NCBI GenBank assembly: GCA_037179515.1
Contig: JAXCGZ010004133.1
Span: forward strand, 12,501-76,500
Source of the DNA: Halocaridina rubra
Lineage: Eukaryota; Arthropoda; Malacostraca; Decapoda; Atyidae
DNA length: 64,000 nt
Reading direction: 5' to 3'
Program-made: the position numbers and the translations under genes
Shown: one piece after another, positions 51,603 to 64,000 of the stretch
Layout: each line of letters starts with the position of its first letter
Position numbering within the stretch: position 1 is the first letter of the stretch
Notes under the pieces: generated by a model
What the model was told of the DNA's origin: nothing
The model's input: only the letters and a program-made list of their open reading frames with translations
Database searches by the model: none

Positions 51603-51928
51603 TGTCGTATAGCATCTCATATAGACATCAATAGCCGCTAGAGGGCAGAGTGCGCACTCGGAAACCAGCCACCATAGGACGGCATACTGAAAGCATGTCT
51701 GTTAGTCAGAAGTCAGACCTTGCCGGGGGCAGAACTTACATCCATAGATAGAAGTCTCCCCCTAAGGGGGTGGGAACTGTGAGGTGACAGGAACTATAGA
51801 AATGGGAGCTTTGATGCTTAAAGGAATCATGTAGCTTCTGAATAAATTAAGTATGAAGAAGAGAGGCTTATCTATCACCGACCTCGCCACCTATAGAATA
51901 AGTAGTCTTAGAAAAACACTATACGACA
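51603..51928 (+). repeat. right LTR of the second element
   Basis: Matches 42286-42613 with scattered substitutions and a small indel (aagtagtctt versus aagtacagtctt). More diverged from its partner than the LTR pair of the 33-kb element, hence an older insertion. Confidence 0.9.
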
Positions 51929-52015
51929 ACAGCTGTCTGTCCAAACCTATGGTCAAATTTCATCTCGTTTCAAATTCATAACCAAACCACGAAACAAAAC
52001 ATTATTACTATTATA

Positions 52016-53044
52016 CAGTTGAACCTCCATCTACAAACGCTCCCAACCATGAACAAAGCGACCTAAAAATAAAATTTTCTAACAAATTTTGAATTGATCC
52101 ACAAACAATCCTCGACCCGCGAAGGCACATACACACGCACATCCGCCCGGGCGACCACATGTTTACTCTCAGTTCTGCATTGGTGGCCGCATTGTGCAGA
52201 TAGCTTGTTGTTCTTTCATTGTAGATTTCCAGATTTTTTTGCTTTTTATTTAAATTAGCTCTCATTATGGCTCCTAAGAAAGCAAAAAGTGTTGGTGATA
52301 GTGACGTTAAAAAGTCTAAATGTATTACTGTGGCAGCAAAGAAAGAAATAATAGCTAAACCTGAGAACGGTGTTCACGTTTCTGATCTCGCCACGCAGTA
52401 TGACACGGCAAAATCAACCATCTGTACAATTTTAAAGAATAAAGAGGCCTTAAAGGTGGCTAACGTGGCTAAAGGAGTAACTAGTTTAACGAAGCATAGG
52501 TCTCAAGTTATAGAAAAGGTAGAAAAATTATTGTTAGTTTGCATATATGAAAATGAGCTTGCTGGAGATAGTGTTAGCAAGGCCATATATGCGTGAAGGC
52601 TTTACAGTTACACCATGATTTACTAGCGAAAACTCCGAGTACTAGTGGGGCTAAAATTGAACTTTAAGCGAGTAGAGGCTGGTTTGAAAAACTTTGTTGA
52701 CAAACTGGAATATATAGTGTTGTTAGGCATGAAGTGGCGACTAGACCTCCTCCACCACCATTCACATGTGCTATCAACTATAAAGGTTAATACCATGTTT
52801 TATTTTAGTACAGTAAAATAATGTACTATAGTTTTCTATAATCAAAGTTATTTTTCATTCCATTATACATTTTTGTCACATATAAACCCATAAAAAAAAT
52901 TAAAAAGGTATGTTTCTAGGGCTGGGGAAGGTATTAATTGGAATTATATGCATTTCATTGGGAAAATTTTTTTTCAATTACAAACATTTCGACTCACGAA
53001 TGGGGTTAAAGAGCGGATTAAGTTCATGACTAGAGGTACCACTG
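52016..53044 (+). mobile_element. Tigger subfamily 2 deletion derivative
   Basis: cagttgaacctccatctaca at the left and atgactagaggtaccactg at the right, with TA on both outer sides (52014, 53045). It keeps the 5' leader and the transposase start, then jumps to 3' non-coding sequence. It lies in the presumed large intron of the NRF1-like gene. Confidence 0.85.
52267..52596 (+). pseudogene. Tigger subfamily 2 transposase N-terminal domain, open frame
   Basis: 109 codons from MAPKKAKSVGDSDVKKSKC. The CENP-B-type HTH follows (AKKEIIAKPENGVHVSDLAT, then YDTAKSTICTILKNKE), and then the start of the second HTH region (VIEKVEKLLLVCIYENELAG). It stops at 52594; homology continues in another frame for about 100 bases (LQLHHDLLAKTPS-like) and then ends at the deletion. 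The catalytic domain is absent. If expressed it could only bind Tigger ends, which is speculative. Confidence 0.82.
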
Positions 53045-53418
53045 TATATTATCAGAGTATAACATTTATCTTTCAAGTGCTTTCTAAGACATGTTAAGAA
53101 AATAATGTTCCATGGCATGTCGTAAGAGATGAGATTTCAAGTCTTAAAAATATATAAATACTGTATTCATACCCTGAAATTCTTTATTCCTTCTTGTTTC
53201 CATAATGTGAGCATTACAATAAACTAATTTGTAACTCATAACAAATTAGCATACTGTACTAATGGCAAATATAAAATTGGATGTCAAACCATATCCAAAA
53301 TATTTTTTTTTCAATAGCGTATAAAATTATATATTCTTAGTCTATACATATCCATGAGGTTATCTTCACTCCTGCCGATAAAATAAAACTAATAATAAAA
53401 ATATCAAAATAGACTCAC
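53045..53418. other. intron sequence, nothing recognised
   Basis: AT-rich between the Tigger end and the exon donor. On the minus strand it is the beginning of the long intron following the exon at 53419-53577. Confidence 0.5.
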
Positions 53419-53577
53419 CAATGCTAGACGCTTTGCAGCCGGAGAATTTGCCGATGGTATTCTAAATGGAAGTTTTCTAGGCCACCAAGAAGGTCTTGGC
53501 AACTGAGACCAGGGGACGGGATTTTCTTCACCCAAGCTACACCGCACCATAAATGGAACAAAATCTTCAAGCTCATC
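53419..53577 (-). CDS. host exon, NRF1/Ewg DNA-binding-domain-like (upstream exon)
   Basis: On the minus strand a long pyrimidine tract and acceptor (attatctttttctgtag) precede exactly 53 codons and a consensus donor (gtgagt). In-frame stops lie just outside both splice sites, so the frame is bounded by the exon. It reads DELEDFVPFMVRCSLGEENP, then PWSQLPRPSWWPRKLPFRIP, then NSPAAKRLAL. The pattern (hydrophobic FVP-M, then P-W, then P-WWP--LP) follows the NRF1/Ewg DNA-binding domain around its FIP-ML...PGW...WWP--IPW segment. Phase 0 at both ends allows direct joining to the exon at 7412-7594, whose IKLVERCY--HG continues the same domain. Another frame is also open, so support is homology plus splice sites. 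A hAT relic lies immediately upstream. Confidence 0.65.
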
Positions 53578-53732
53578 CTACAGAAAAAGATAATAAAAAG
53601 TAAAATTAAAGCATCAACAAAGCTTGCAAATTTGTTATTCATAGTTAAATCCTCCACCTTATAAAAAAAAAAAAGTCAACATGTACTTCTCAGTTCTCAG
53701 CCTTTGGAAAAAATGCAATTGTCAAAACATAT

Positions 53733-54200
53733 TTAGCTGAAATACCTGAGAACAGTCACCAGTTTTGACGCCCTTTCCAGACCTAATTGATTCCTGATTA
53801 TAGAATGTACAGAACCATATAATGAAAAAATCCTCTCAATACCTGCAAACAATGCAACTGCTTAGAAGTACATATTAAAGTTTCTTTTAAATCATTTTCA
53901 AAACACTTCCACCATACAAGGATGGAGAAGAATACTACAACATTTTTGCCAAAATGAAGCTCTTTAATGGATAACTTCTTCTATGGAATGACATGAAATT
54001 TGGAAGATAATATGGATGGCAATTACAAACCTTCTGCTCTGTAGTATGTCGCTGCTCGGGAGTCAGAGACCTAACATAATACCTTTCATCTATTACATTT
54101 TTTATATAGTTGGAAGTTGTCAAAGATATGGTTATTCTTTGCTCAAGATATCTTAGTCTTATGCTTGTACCTTTATTACTTCTAAAATCTGATATAAACT
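53733..54200 (-). mobile_element. hAT transposase relic
   Basis: Reading on the minus strand: DFRSNKGTSIRLRYLEQRIT, DERYYVRSLTPEQRHTTEQK, then LPNFMSFHRRSYPLKSFILA, VWWKCFENDLKE, and GIERIFSLYGSVHSIIRNQL followed by GLERASKLVTVLRYF. The WWK and the ER-FS-YG-VHS--RN-LG--RA-KLV pattern define the hAT C-terminal dimerisation domain. Two frameshifts separate the pieces, and no terminal repeats are seen. It encoded a cut-and-paste transposase; now dead. Confidence 0.75.
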
Positions 54201-54454
54201 GAAATTACCTGCAAATTTTTATCAAAGTGAATTCAAAAAGTTAAACTATTTGACTACTAATCAAGTGCCTACATACAACAGCCATATTTCCCCCTATAGG
54301 AAGGGTGGCTGAGTCAAAGCAAAATATCTTGGTTCTTCGTGAGAAAGAAATACGGGAGAAGGTATTCCCATTCCTTTCGATCTGCCTCAATTAGTATACT
54401 TTTATGACACACAGGGGAACATGAAGTATTCTTACCTTCCTTCTTACAAGGGAA

Positions 54455-56450
54455 CATTTTTTAATGAGTGTGACAATAAGGCTGGGAAGAAAACTGGCCG
54501 CAACAGGCCTGGGTACCAAGAAAAGACTGAGACGAAGTAAATCTAAAAGTTCAAGGACTAGGCAGAAATAAGAATATGATACACATATGGAAAATGCCAG
54601 GCTAAATGGATAGTTGAAATAATGAAGACCTAGAGTTTGGGAAGGATTAAGCCCTGATATGATGCTAGACCTGCTTTTTGAAGGAACATAGGTCATAAAA
54701 ATTAGGAAAGATAGAAGGAGCAGGAGTTCCAAAGTCTAGACGTGGATGGGAAGCAGCAGTCACTGCACCTACCAATCCGCGAGCTACAAATCTCCACACA
54801 GTACCTGTGAGACGAGGCCGCTTGGAGCGTGTTCCATGGCCTCATCAGTGGGGAAGGGATGCAACTTACCAACTCATCAGAGCAGCAATGAAAGTAATAA
54901 CGATAGAAAAGAGAAAGGTATCATACCTTACGTTTAAGAGAAAGAGAAAAGAATCCATAAAAGTAAGAGAAGGGTCATTAATGAGTCTGACTCATCATTC
55001 AACACAATCAAGGAGATAAGTGTGAGGAGAGCATCCCAGATGTTCAAGCAGTCTTCTAAGCATGAACGGATAAGACCTTTATAGATTTTAGGTAACTGAA
55101 AAGAGGAAAGGGAATAACAAAAACGAAATAGAACCCCTACTTTATAAGATGTAGATATAGTAACTTGGATTATGTGACTCCCCCAAAACAAGCTGGAGAC
55201 TATCTGGATTCCTAATATATTACAAAAATTAAAAGGTTAATTTCATTAGCTTTGAAGACAATAAGGTTATCAGGAGGAGAATAGGCTAATGAGATAGCCA
55301 GAAACAATGAGATAGCCAGAAACAATGAGATAGCCAGAAACTGTCTTGGAGGAATTAAATTTAACTAAATTTTGGGTGCACACTTAGATACTCTGTAAAT
55401 CAGAGTTGAGAGTTGATGAAAAAGTTATATCAGACTGGTTACGAGTAGCACATGAAGGTTGTGAGGACACGGCAGAGGAAATATGAAGGCTATAGTAATC
55501 GGCAAAAGCGTGGAACTGGAGAATATCGTTGATGAAGAGAAGGAAGAGAGTAAGTGAAAGAATATAGTCCTGTGGAGCACCAATGGTAACTGGGAATGAG
55601 CTAGATGCTGAGCTTTCAACAATAGTAAATATATAGCGATAAGAAAGAAACATGGAAATCAGAGAACAAAGAGAAGGCATAAAGCCATAAGCAAAAAGTA
55701 TGGCCAACAGAACCTTGTGTCAAAAGCCTTAGCAACATCAAGGGCAATGACAAAGAATTCCCCATAGTTCTTCAGAAATGACGACCATACATGAGTGAGA
55801 CAGGACAGGAAGTCACCAGTGGATCTTGCCTAGCAGAAGCCATACTAATGACAGGAAATTAGTTAGATTCAAGATGCCTCAAAGAGCAAAAATTGAGCAA
55901 AGTTTTGAATAATTTAGCTAAAGAACAGGTTAGGGCAATAGGTCAGTAATTAGAAGGAATAGTGTGGACACCCTTCTTAAGAACAGGCTGAACTAGAGTG
56001 TACTTCCAAGATGAAGGATAGATATTGGTTGAGAGAATGAAGCTAAAAAGACGATGATGCATGGGAGCCAGTTCATTTGCAAACTCCTTAGGAACCTTGC
56101 AGGGATACCATCAGGTCTGGAGGCCTTGTTTGTCTTTAGAAAGCAAAGAACCTTTTGGACTCCGTGTGAAGAAACAATAAGGGAGGCATAGGGTTAGAGA
56201 GGGGTACAGTACGAAGAACAGGGGCGGTGGAATTGCTTACAGAAGAGTTGACAGAAAAATGCGAGTCAAAGAGTGTCTATGTCAGTGGAGAAGAAGCTAT
56301 AGAACCATCAGGACGAATGAGAGGGGGAAAGCTTGAGTTAGAGAAGTTTTTAGAGAGGTTTTTGGCTAAGAACCAGAAACACGTATCAGTAGGAGGAGTT
56401 AAGGTCATCGATTTTCCTTCTTAAAAAGGAATCTGTAAACTTCAAATCTG
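54455..56450 (-). mobile_element. jockey/I-like LINE, old copy
   Basis: On the minus strand, RT fragments at about 56400-55384 (AYGFMPSLCSLISMFLSYRY, SVTIGAP-type GAPQDYILSLTLFLLF) and C-terminal fragments at 55190-54740 (FQLPKIYKGLIRSCLEDCLN) match the younger copies with many substitutions and deletions. The 3' end is near 54455 (gagtgtgacaataaggctgg). It has a short triplicated block gagatagccagaaac near 55293-55340. More diverged than the other four copies. Confidence 0.82.
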
Positions 56451-57113
56451 AGCAGTGTGGCAAACTAGTCAAGTACCAGCATATAACAGCAAAATCATTA
56501 CCAAGAAGCAGAATTACACTTATTTCCGTTGAAATAAAATAAATTGTGTAGCTGTATTTTAACTAAATAGAGTAAGGCAGCTTATCATATTTTATAAATA
56601 TATCATTCTGATTTAAATCATGATTTTTTTTCTCTGATCTAAATTACTTTTAATCATGTCATTTAAATCAACAACTCTGCTAAAAATACAGAAACTGTAA
56701 TCACCATGAATGAACTAATTGTTCCATGTAGCAACAATGAAGTATAAGCACATAACAGCAACTCTTCTTACAAAGCTTACATGCTGACAGGGTGCTTGAA
56801 AAAACTCTTCATAACTGCATTATTAGCAGTTAAGGACCCACATTTAATATGATTTTTCGAGGTATAGAAATGAGTCTTAACAGAGTAAACTTAAGGCTAC
56901 TTCTTTCTGGTTATCTCTAACATCTAAATATGGATGGGCAAAGCTACTGGAAATACTAACCAATTTCATGGAATGCAGTGAAGAGGGAAATCCCCGGGTG
57001 AAAAGTAATGGGAGATTTGAAACCATGACCCCTGTGCCAGATGGAGGTGGCTCAACAGCATCCAGTCTTTCTGTATCCATATTTATTACCATGACATGGA
57101 CACAGAAGTCCTC
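56451..57113. other. no gene or repeat recognised
   Basis: AT-rich unique-looking sequence; no splice-bounded frame convinces. Confidence 0.5.
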
Positions 57114-57398
57114 CTAAGATTTAGGAGCTGACAACTCCCACTTATTTGTCAAATATATCATGCTATGCGACATTTCCATATGGTCATGTGTGCTTGAAGT
57201 ACTCCCATACCCAAATTTCCTGAAAGATAAAAGGAATAAATATAATGACAGCAAAATGAGAACAGACCTTCTAAAATGCAATTCCTGGCCATTAAGTAGA
57301 AGCTCTCCATCAATATATAAACTTATGAAAATCATTAAGACTACACTGTTGCCATGATTTCCAATTCCAATCATAATGACAGTTCTAGATGCCTTCAC
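57114..57398 (-). CDS. possible coding piece with optional 48-bp intron, not recognised
   Basis: A 94-codon minus-strand frame includes TVIMIGIGNHGNSVVLMIF, then LYIDGELLLNGQELHFRR, then KFGYGSTSSTHDHMEMSHSM, and stops after APKS. Between the second and third pieces lies a 48-bp block (57220-57267) with a donor-like AAG|gtctgt and a strong acceptor (cttttatctttcag). Because 48 is a multiple of three, both spliced and unspliced readings stay open; unspliced adds a hydrophobic LILLSLYLFLLSF. Another frame upstream is also open, and no family is recognised. Confidence 0.25.
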   Translation of the reverse strand: MKASRTVIMIGIGNHGNSVVLMIFISLYIDGELLLNGQELHFRRSVLILLSLYLFLLSFRKFGYGSTSSTHDHMEMSHSMIYLTNKWELSAPKS

Positions 57399-58857
<1,459 letters not shown>

Positions 58858-59065
58858 CAACCCTCGATTTACTGGACTAATGTAGGGGGACCTTGGTGCA
58901 TTAAATAAGTTTGTCCCATGTTTCCATGAGGGGGCTTAAGAGGAAATAATTACATTATGAAAAGAAGAGGAATAATTCTTTTAACCACGCACTACATCAA
59001 GCTCAACATCCAATGAGAAAATATAAAATATCTCTACACTAAATAAAATAAAGTCAACGTTTAGA

Positions 59066-59493
<428 letters not shown>

Positions 59494-59717
59494 CTACTTA
59501 ACGACACTGATAATTCGTCTCAAAAAGTTGCTGAGCTTTGAATTGCTTCATTCTTTCAATTAACTTTTAAAATCTTTCAAAATCTTTTTTCTTCTTATAT
59601 TAATATTATGATTATTTATATATGTGTTACTGCTATTATAATCATTATTGGAAATATTATCATCATTTGACATTTAACCATCCAATACACACAAATGAGA
59701 AGGAAAGTCATGGCCAG

Positions 59718-59721
<4 letters not shown>

Positions 59722-59753
<32 letters not shown>

Positions 59754-59818
59754 TAATAATAATAATAATAAAAGTTACAATTAACTGTGAGTCAGAGATG
59801 TAGACTTTTCATTCCAAT

Positions 59819-59878
<60 letters not shown>
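59722..59878. repeat. (TTA)n and (CT)n microsatellites
   Basis: (TTA)n at 59722-59752 continues into (AAT)n, and (CT)n at 59821-59878. Confidence 0.92.
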
Positions 59879-59881
<3 letters not shown>

Positions 59882-60635
59882 CACCTGACAGGCAAGCCGG
59901 TAGGCTAATTAACAGTATACAGTATTAACAAATATATACTTTTTGAACCCCTCTCGTGCAGTACTCATAATTCCAGCAACGATATTGTTGGCAATAAGAG
60001 TACAAGAGAGCAGATATCACTGCTTTCAAATTAAATATAATGCATCAATTCAAGATATTTTGAGAACTGAGATCAATATTCATCAACTTTCCAAAACTAG
60101 GTAGGCTTGGAAGTGCTATTTACGAAAGCTCAACACACACACTGGCAGGTTTACAATGAACAAGCAAAATACTACCTAACCTGCTTTATTCATACCAACA
60201 ACTATTTTTGTTATGTTGCATCGAGCATTACTCATGACCAGTAACTACGTTATTCTAAAAGCTTAAAACTTTTATGAGAAAAATTTTAGTTGTAAACTTT
60301 CAAATTGATATTTTCCAGGCAGAAAACACATACTCCTCCTATATGGAAATGTAAACTGTAAGCAAGAAGTTCACATATACAAATTTTATAGTCAATTTCA
60401 ATCCCATTTTATGGCATCTTTTCATAAAGTATAAGTTTTGAGGCTTTATCATTCATAAGTCATTATCAAACACTACTGAAGATTAACACAAAGGTTTTTT
60501 TCACATGAATTATGTAACGGTACCTTAAAGTCTTGTAGATTGTTCAATAACTTCCAAAGTGAACGCACTGAATAAGAAAGTATATATGAAGGAAGTAAAC
60601 TTCATAACAACCCACCTTACAAGTCCAGTCAGTGT
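59879..60635. other. no gene or repeat recognised
   Basis: AT-rich unique-looking sequence up to the CR1 cluster. Confidence 0.5.
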
Positions 60636-61768
60636 GATTACCTAATTGTGTTTACGGGAAAGAGCACAAAGCTTGTAACTTCTCGTCTCCTGATCGTTTC
60701 CATTTTATACTTAGTGATACTTATCATACCTGTCTTAAAACTATGGATTGAGATAGCATTAACTACCTCCTCGCTTAGCAAATTCCAATTATCAACTACT
60801 CTTACACTGAAAAAGTATTTCCTTACATCCTGCAAAGAAGTTTTCTTACAAAGCTTCAAACTATGACCTCTAGTTCTAGAGCCTGCCATATCAAAATATC
60901 GATCCCTATCCACTCTATCATAACCATGAAGGACTTTAAAGACTGTCACCATATCCCCCCTCAATCTTCTAGCTTTGAGTGATGTTAAGTCCAATTCCCT
61001 CAGCCTCTCATCGTAACTGAGATTACGTATTTCTGGCACCAGTTTCGTGGCATGTCTTTGAACTTTTTCAAGCTTAGCTATGTGCTTTTTCAAGTGCGGA
61101 TTCCAAAAGGGAGCTGCATATTCGAGGTTTGGCCTCACATAGGTGACAAATATTTCTGAACATTTCCTTGTCCATGTGCCTGAAGGCTACCCTTACATTT
61201 GATAAGAAGGCATATGCTGCCCTTACTATGCCATTTATATGTATTTCTGGAGACAAATCTGCCAGAATGTTTACTCCTAGATCTCTCTCATTTTCTGTCT
61301 CTTGAAGTTGTACTCCAGCCACCAAGTAGTCAAGCTTGGGCCTTCTTGCACTTGTACCCATTCTCATTACCATACATTTTGAAGTATTGAATTTCATCAG
61401 CCACTTTTCTGACCACTCGTGCAGACTATTTAGATTTTCCTGAAGTTCTCTAACATTGTTCTCATTTCCTACTTTCTTCACAATCTTTGCATCTTCTGCA
61501 AACATATTCATGAATGAATTTACAGACTCTGGTAGGTAATTTACATATACAAGGAACAAAAGTGGCCCTAAAACTGAACCCTCTGGAACTCCACTACTAA
61601 CTCTTCTCCATTCAGACACTGAATGTCTTGCTCTTACCCTCTGTTCCCTTCCTTCTAAGTAAGTTTTTATGCATTCCAAGACATTTCCACCTAGTCTAGC
61701 CATTAATTGCAGTTTCCTAAAAAGTCTCCCATGTGGAACAGTGTCAAACACTTTCTGGAAGTCTATTA
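60636..61768 (-). mobile_element. CR1 LINE copy A, 5' truncated
   Basis: It begins at its 3' end (attacctaattgtgtttacg) and extends back through the C-terminal domain and RT. Same family as 15600-19587. It is truncated where DTVPHGRL begins, next to the 3' end of another copy at 61769. Confidence 0.9.
60638..61751 (-). pseudogene. CR1 RT and C-terminal domain, copy A
   Basis: Frame 61074-61751 reads TVPHGRLFRKLQLMARLGGN, VSSGVPEGSVLGPLLFLVYV and MFAEDAKIVKKVGNENN. The active site is FAED instead of FADD, which should abolish polymerisation. It continues through KVMRMGTSARRPKLDY and DLGVNILADLSPEIHI to MDKEMFRN. A one-base shift then leads to 60638-61138 (RPNLEYAAPFWNPHLKKHIA, SRTRGHSLKLCKKTS). 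The 5' half of ORF2, including the endonuclease, is missing. Confidence 0.87.
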
Positions 61769-61826
61769 CCTAATTATGTTTACGGGAAAGAGCCCAAAGC
61801 TCGTATCTTGTGTGTGTGTGTTTAAT
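61769..61826 (-). mobile_element. CR1 copy B, extreme 3' end only
   Basis: ttacctaattatgtttacgg and aaagagcccaaagctcgtat, then (TG)n. About 40 bases of CR1 3' end. Confidence 0.75.
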
Positions 61827-62195
61827 TACCTAATTGTGCTTACAGGAATGAGCCCCAAGCTCGTAACTTCCCGTCTCCTGGTCGGTTCCATTTTGTACTT
61901 AGTGATACTTATCATACTTGTCCTTAAAACTATAAATTGAGTTAGCATTAACTACCTCCTCACTTAGAGAATTTCAATTATCAACTACTCTTACACTAAA
62001 AATAATACTTCCTTACATCCTGCAAAGAAATTTTCTTATGAAGCTTCCAACTATCCACTTTGTCATAACCAAGGAATTCAAAAATCGTTATCTATCCCCC
62101 CTAAATCTTTTAGCTTCGACTGATGGTAAGTCTAATTCCCTCGGCCTCTCATCGTAACTGAGATTGCGTATTTCTTGCACCAATTTCGTGGTGGT
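61827..62195 (-). mobile_element. CR1 copy C, 3' end
   Basis: From attacctaattgtgcttaca to caccaatttcgtgg, followed by (TGG)n and (TG)n. Shares diagnostic changes with copy D (aggaatgagccccaagctc). Confidence 0.85.
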
Positions 62196-62202
62196 GGTGG
62201 TG

Positions 62203-62231
<29 letters not shown>
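62196..62231. repeat. (TGG)n/(TG)n between CR1 copies
   Basis: Short compound microsatellite at the junction of copies C and D. Confidence 0.85.
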
Positions 62232-62234
<3 letters not shown>

Positions 62235-62603
62235 AATTACCTAACTGTGCTTACCGGAATGAGCCCCAAGCTCATAACTTCCCGTCTCCTGGTCGGTTCC
62301 ATTTTGTACTTAGTGATACTTATTATACTTGTCCTTAAAACTATAAATTGAGGTAGCATTAAGTACCTCCTCGCTTAGCGAATTTCAATTATCAACTACT
62401 CTTACACTAAAAACAATACTTCCTTACATCCTGCAAAGAAATTTTCTTATGAAGCTTCAAACTATCCACTTTGTAATAACCATGAAGGAATTTAAAAATC
62501 GACATCACACCCCCCTCCATCTTCGAGTGATGGTAAGTCTAATTCCCCCAGCCTCTCATCAAAACTGATATTGCGTATTTCTTGTACCAGTTTCGTGGAG
62601 GTG
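62232..62603 (-). mobile_element. CR1 copy D, 3' end
   Basis: Parallels copy C at a spacing of about 400 bp and has the same truncation point (ccagtttcgtgg followed by TG repeats). This suggests local duplication of a truncated copy rather than independent insertion. Confidence 0.85.
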
Positions 62604-63749
62604 TGTGTGTGATTACCTAATTGTGACTACCTAGTTGTGTTTACGGGAAAGAGCCCAAAGCTCGTATCTTCCCGTCTCCTGATCGGTTCCATCTTGTACT
62701 TAGTGATACTTATCATACCTGTCCTTAAAACTATTGACTGAGATAGCATTAACTACCCCCTCGCTTAGGGAATTCCAATTATCAACTACTCCTACACTGA
62801 AAAAGTATTTCCTTACATCCTGCAAAGAAGTTTTCTAACGAAGCTTCAAACTATGACCTCTAGTTCTAGAGCCTGCCATATTAAAATATCGATCCCTATC
62901 CACTCTATCATAACCATGAAGGAATTTAAAGACTGTCACCATATCCCCCCTCAATCTTCTAGCTCCGAGTGATGGTATTTCTAATTCCCTCAGCCTCTCA
63001 TCATAACTGAGATTACGTATTTCTGGCACCAGTTTCGTGGCAAGTCTTTGAACTTTTTCAAGCTTAGCTATGTGCTTTTTCAAGTGCGGATTCCAAAAGG
63101 GGGCTGCATATTCGAGTTTTGGCCTCACATAGGTGACAAATATTTCTGAACATTTCCTTGTCCATGTGCCTGAAGGCTACCCTTACATTTGATAAGAAGG
63201 CATATGCTGCCCTTACTATGACATTTATATGTATTTCTGGAGACAAATCTGCTAGTATGTTTACTCCTAGATCTCTCTCATTTTCTGTCTCTTGAAGTTG
63301 TACCCCAGCCACCGAGTAGTCAAGCTTGAGCCTTCTTGCAGTTGTACTCATTCTCATTACCTTACATTTTGAAGTATTGAATTTCATTAGCCACTTTTCT
63401 GACCACTCGTGCAGACTATTTAGATCTTCCTGAAGTTCTCTACCATTGTTCTCGTTTCCTACTTTCTTCACAATCTTTGCATCATCTGCAAACATATCCA
63501 TGAATGAATTTACAGACTCTGGTAGGTCATTTACATATACAAGGAACAAAAGTGGCCCTAAAACAGAACCCTGTGGAACTCCACTACTGACTCTTCTCCA
63601 TTCAGACACTGTCTCACTCTAACTCTCTGTTCCCCTCCTTCTAAGTAAGTTTTTATCTATTCTAAGACATTTCAACCTCTTCTAGCCACTGCTTGCAGCT
63701 TCTTAATAAGTCTCCCGTGCGGGACTGTGTCAAATACTTTCTAGTAATG
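62604..63749 (-). mobile_element. CR1 copy E, 5' truncated
   Basis: 3' end at 62612-62650 with the double attacctaattgtgactaccta motif. It extends through the C-terminal domain and RT to the same region as copy A (gtcaaatactttct), then (TG) and the next copy. Confidence 0.9.
62835..63609 (-). pseudogene. CR1 RT and C-terminal domain, copy E
   Basis: Frame 63064-63609 starts SEWRRVSSGVPQGSVLGPLL and keeps the RT active site as MFADDAKIVKKVGNENN, unlike copy A. It continues to MDKEMFRNICHL. A one-base shift leads to 62835-63128 (RPKLEYAAPFWNPHLKKHIA, DRVDRDRYFNMAGSRTRG). N-terminal RT and the endonuclease are missing, so no activity is expected. Confidence 0.87.
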
Positions 63750-64000
63750 TATGTGTGTGATTACCTAATTGTGATTACCTAATTGTGTTTACGGGAAAGA
63801 GCCCAAAGCTCGTATCTTCCCGTCTCCTGATCGGTTCATTTTTAGACTTAGTGATACTTATCATACCTGTCCTTAAAACTATGGATTGAGGTAGCATTAA
63901 CTACCTCCTCGCTTAGCGAATTCCAATTGTCAACTACTCTTACACTGAAAAAGTATTTCCTTACATCCTGCAAACAAGTTTTCTTCCGAAGCTTCAAACT
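63750..64000 (-). mobile_element. CR1 copy F, running off the window
   Basis: attacctaattgtgattacc, gaaagagcccaaagctcgta and atcttcccgtctcctgatcg restart the CR1 3' end. It continues past the window end. Confidence 0.88.

Noticed and set aside
52267..52596. A domesticated CENP-B-like host gene
   Set aside because: The open frame lies within Tigger ends with TA flanks, is cut by a deletion, and there is no sign of splicing or of a retained catalytic or partner domain. Loss of the rest is simpler.
54035..54200. Candidate host exon upstream of 53419-53577 (acceptor-like tttcag, donor-like AAG|gtttgt, phase 0)
   Set aside because: The frame continues past the supposed donor into sequence typical of hAT transposases, and the C-terminal hAT dimerisation pattern follows. 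It is better explained as a hAT relic.

Overview
This is 64 kb of eukaryotic, repeat-saturated, AT-rich DNA. Long (TA)n, (GA)n and (AAT)n tracts, CR1-, RTE- and jockey/I-like LINEs, several Tigger/pogo transposon subfamilies and tRNA-derived SINEs together look like a decapod crustacean (shrimp, crab or crayfish). That assignment rests on repeat style only; no diagnostic species marker is visible.

Host coding sequence is minimal. Two good exon candidates lie on the minus strand, 53419-53577 and 7412-7594. Both have clean splice signals, compatible phase 0 ends, and translations resembling consecutive pieces of the NRF1/Ewg-type DNA-binding domain. If they belong to one gene, nearly the whole window is one intron of about 46 kb filled by transposons. 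Two further possible minus-strand coding pieces (8052-8216, 57114-57398) are not recognised.

Layout. 1-4.6 kb: Tigger ends and a jockey/I-like LINE inserted into a Tigger-derived non-coding element. 4.6-7.3 kb: a broken Tigger with all three catalytic Asp. 7.4-13 kb: host intron with one MITE and one SINE with a target duplication. 13.1-15.4 kb: a second Tigger subfamily. 15.6-19.6 kb: a nearly full-length CR1. 19.7-22.4 kb: a deleted Tigger split by a LINE, then a 65-bp hairpin MITE. 22.5-23.8 kb: a 180-bp tandem array. 23.9-26 kb: a pogo-like element with a recent internal duplication. 26.3-30.2 kb: LINEs. 31.5-33.1 kb: a Tigger-ended element filled by a 160-bp tandem array. 33.5-37 kb: a foldback element whose terminal repeat was hit by a complete non-autonomous LTR retrotransposon. 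37-39.9 kb: an RTE LINE carrying a SINE. 40-41.9 kb: a second 180-bp array with a 540-bp higher-order period. 42.3-51.9 kb: a second LTR element containing two LINEs. 52-56.5 kb: a Tigger deletion derivative, the upstream host exon, a hAT relic and an old LINE. 58.7-59.9 kb: microsatellites and a tRNA-Ala-like SINE. 60.6-64 kb: five or six CR1 3' ends head to tail.

The main theme is how transposons here seed other repeats. The 3' non-coding part of one Tigger family contains single copies of both the 160-bp and the 180-bp monomers that elsewhere form arrays; Tigger ends repeatedly abut (TA)n tracts; and an LTR element carries complementarity to tRNA-Leu far beyond a normal primer site.
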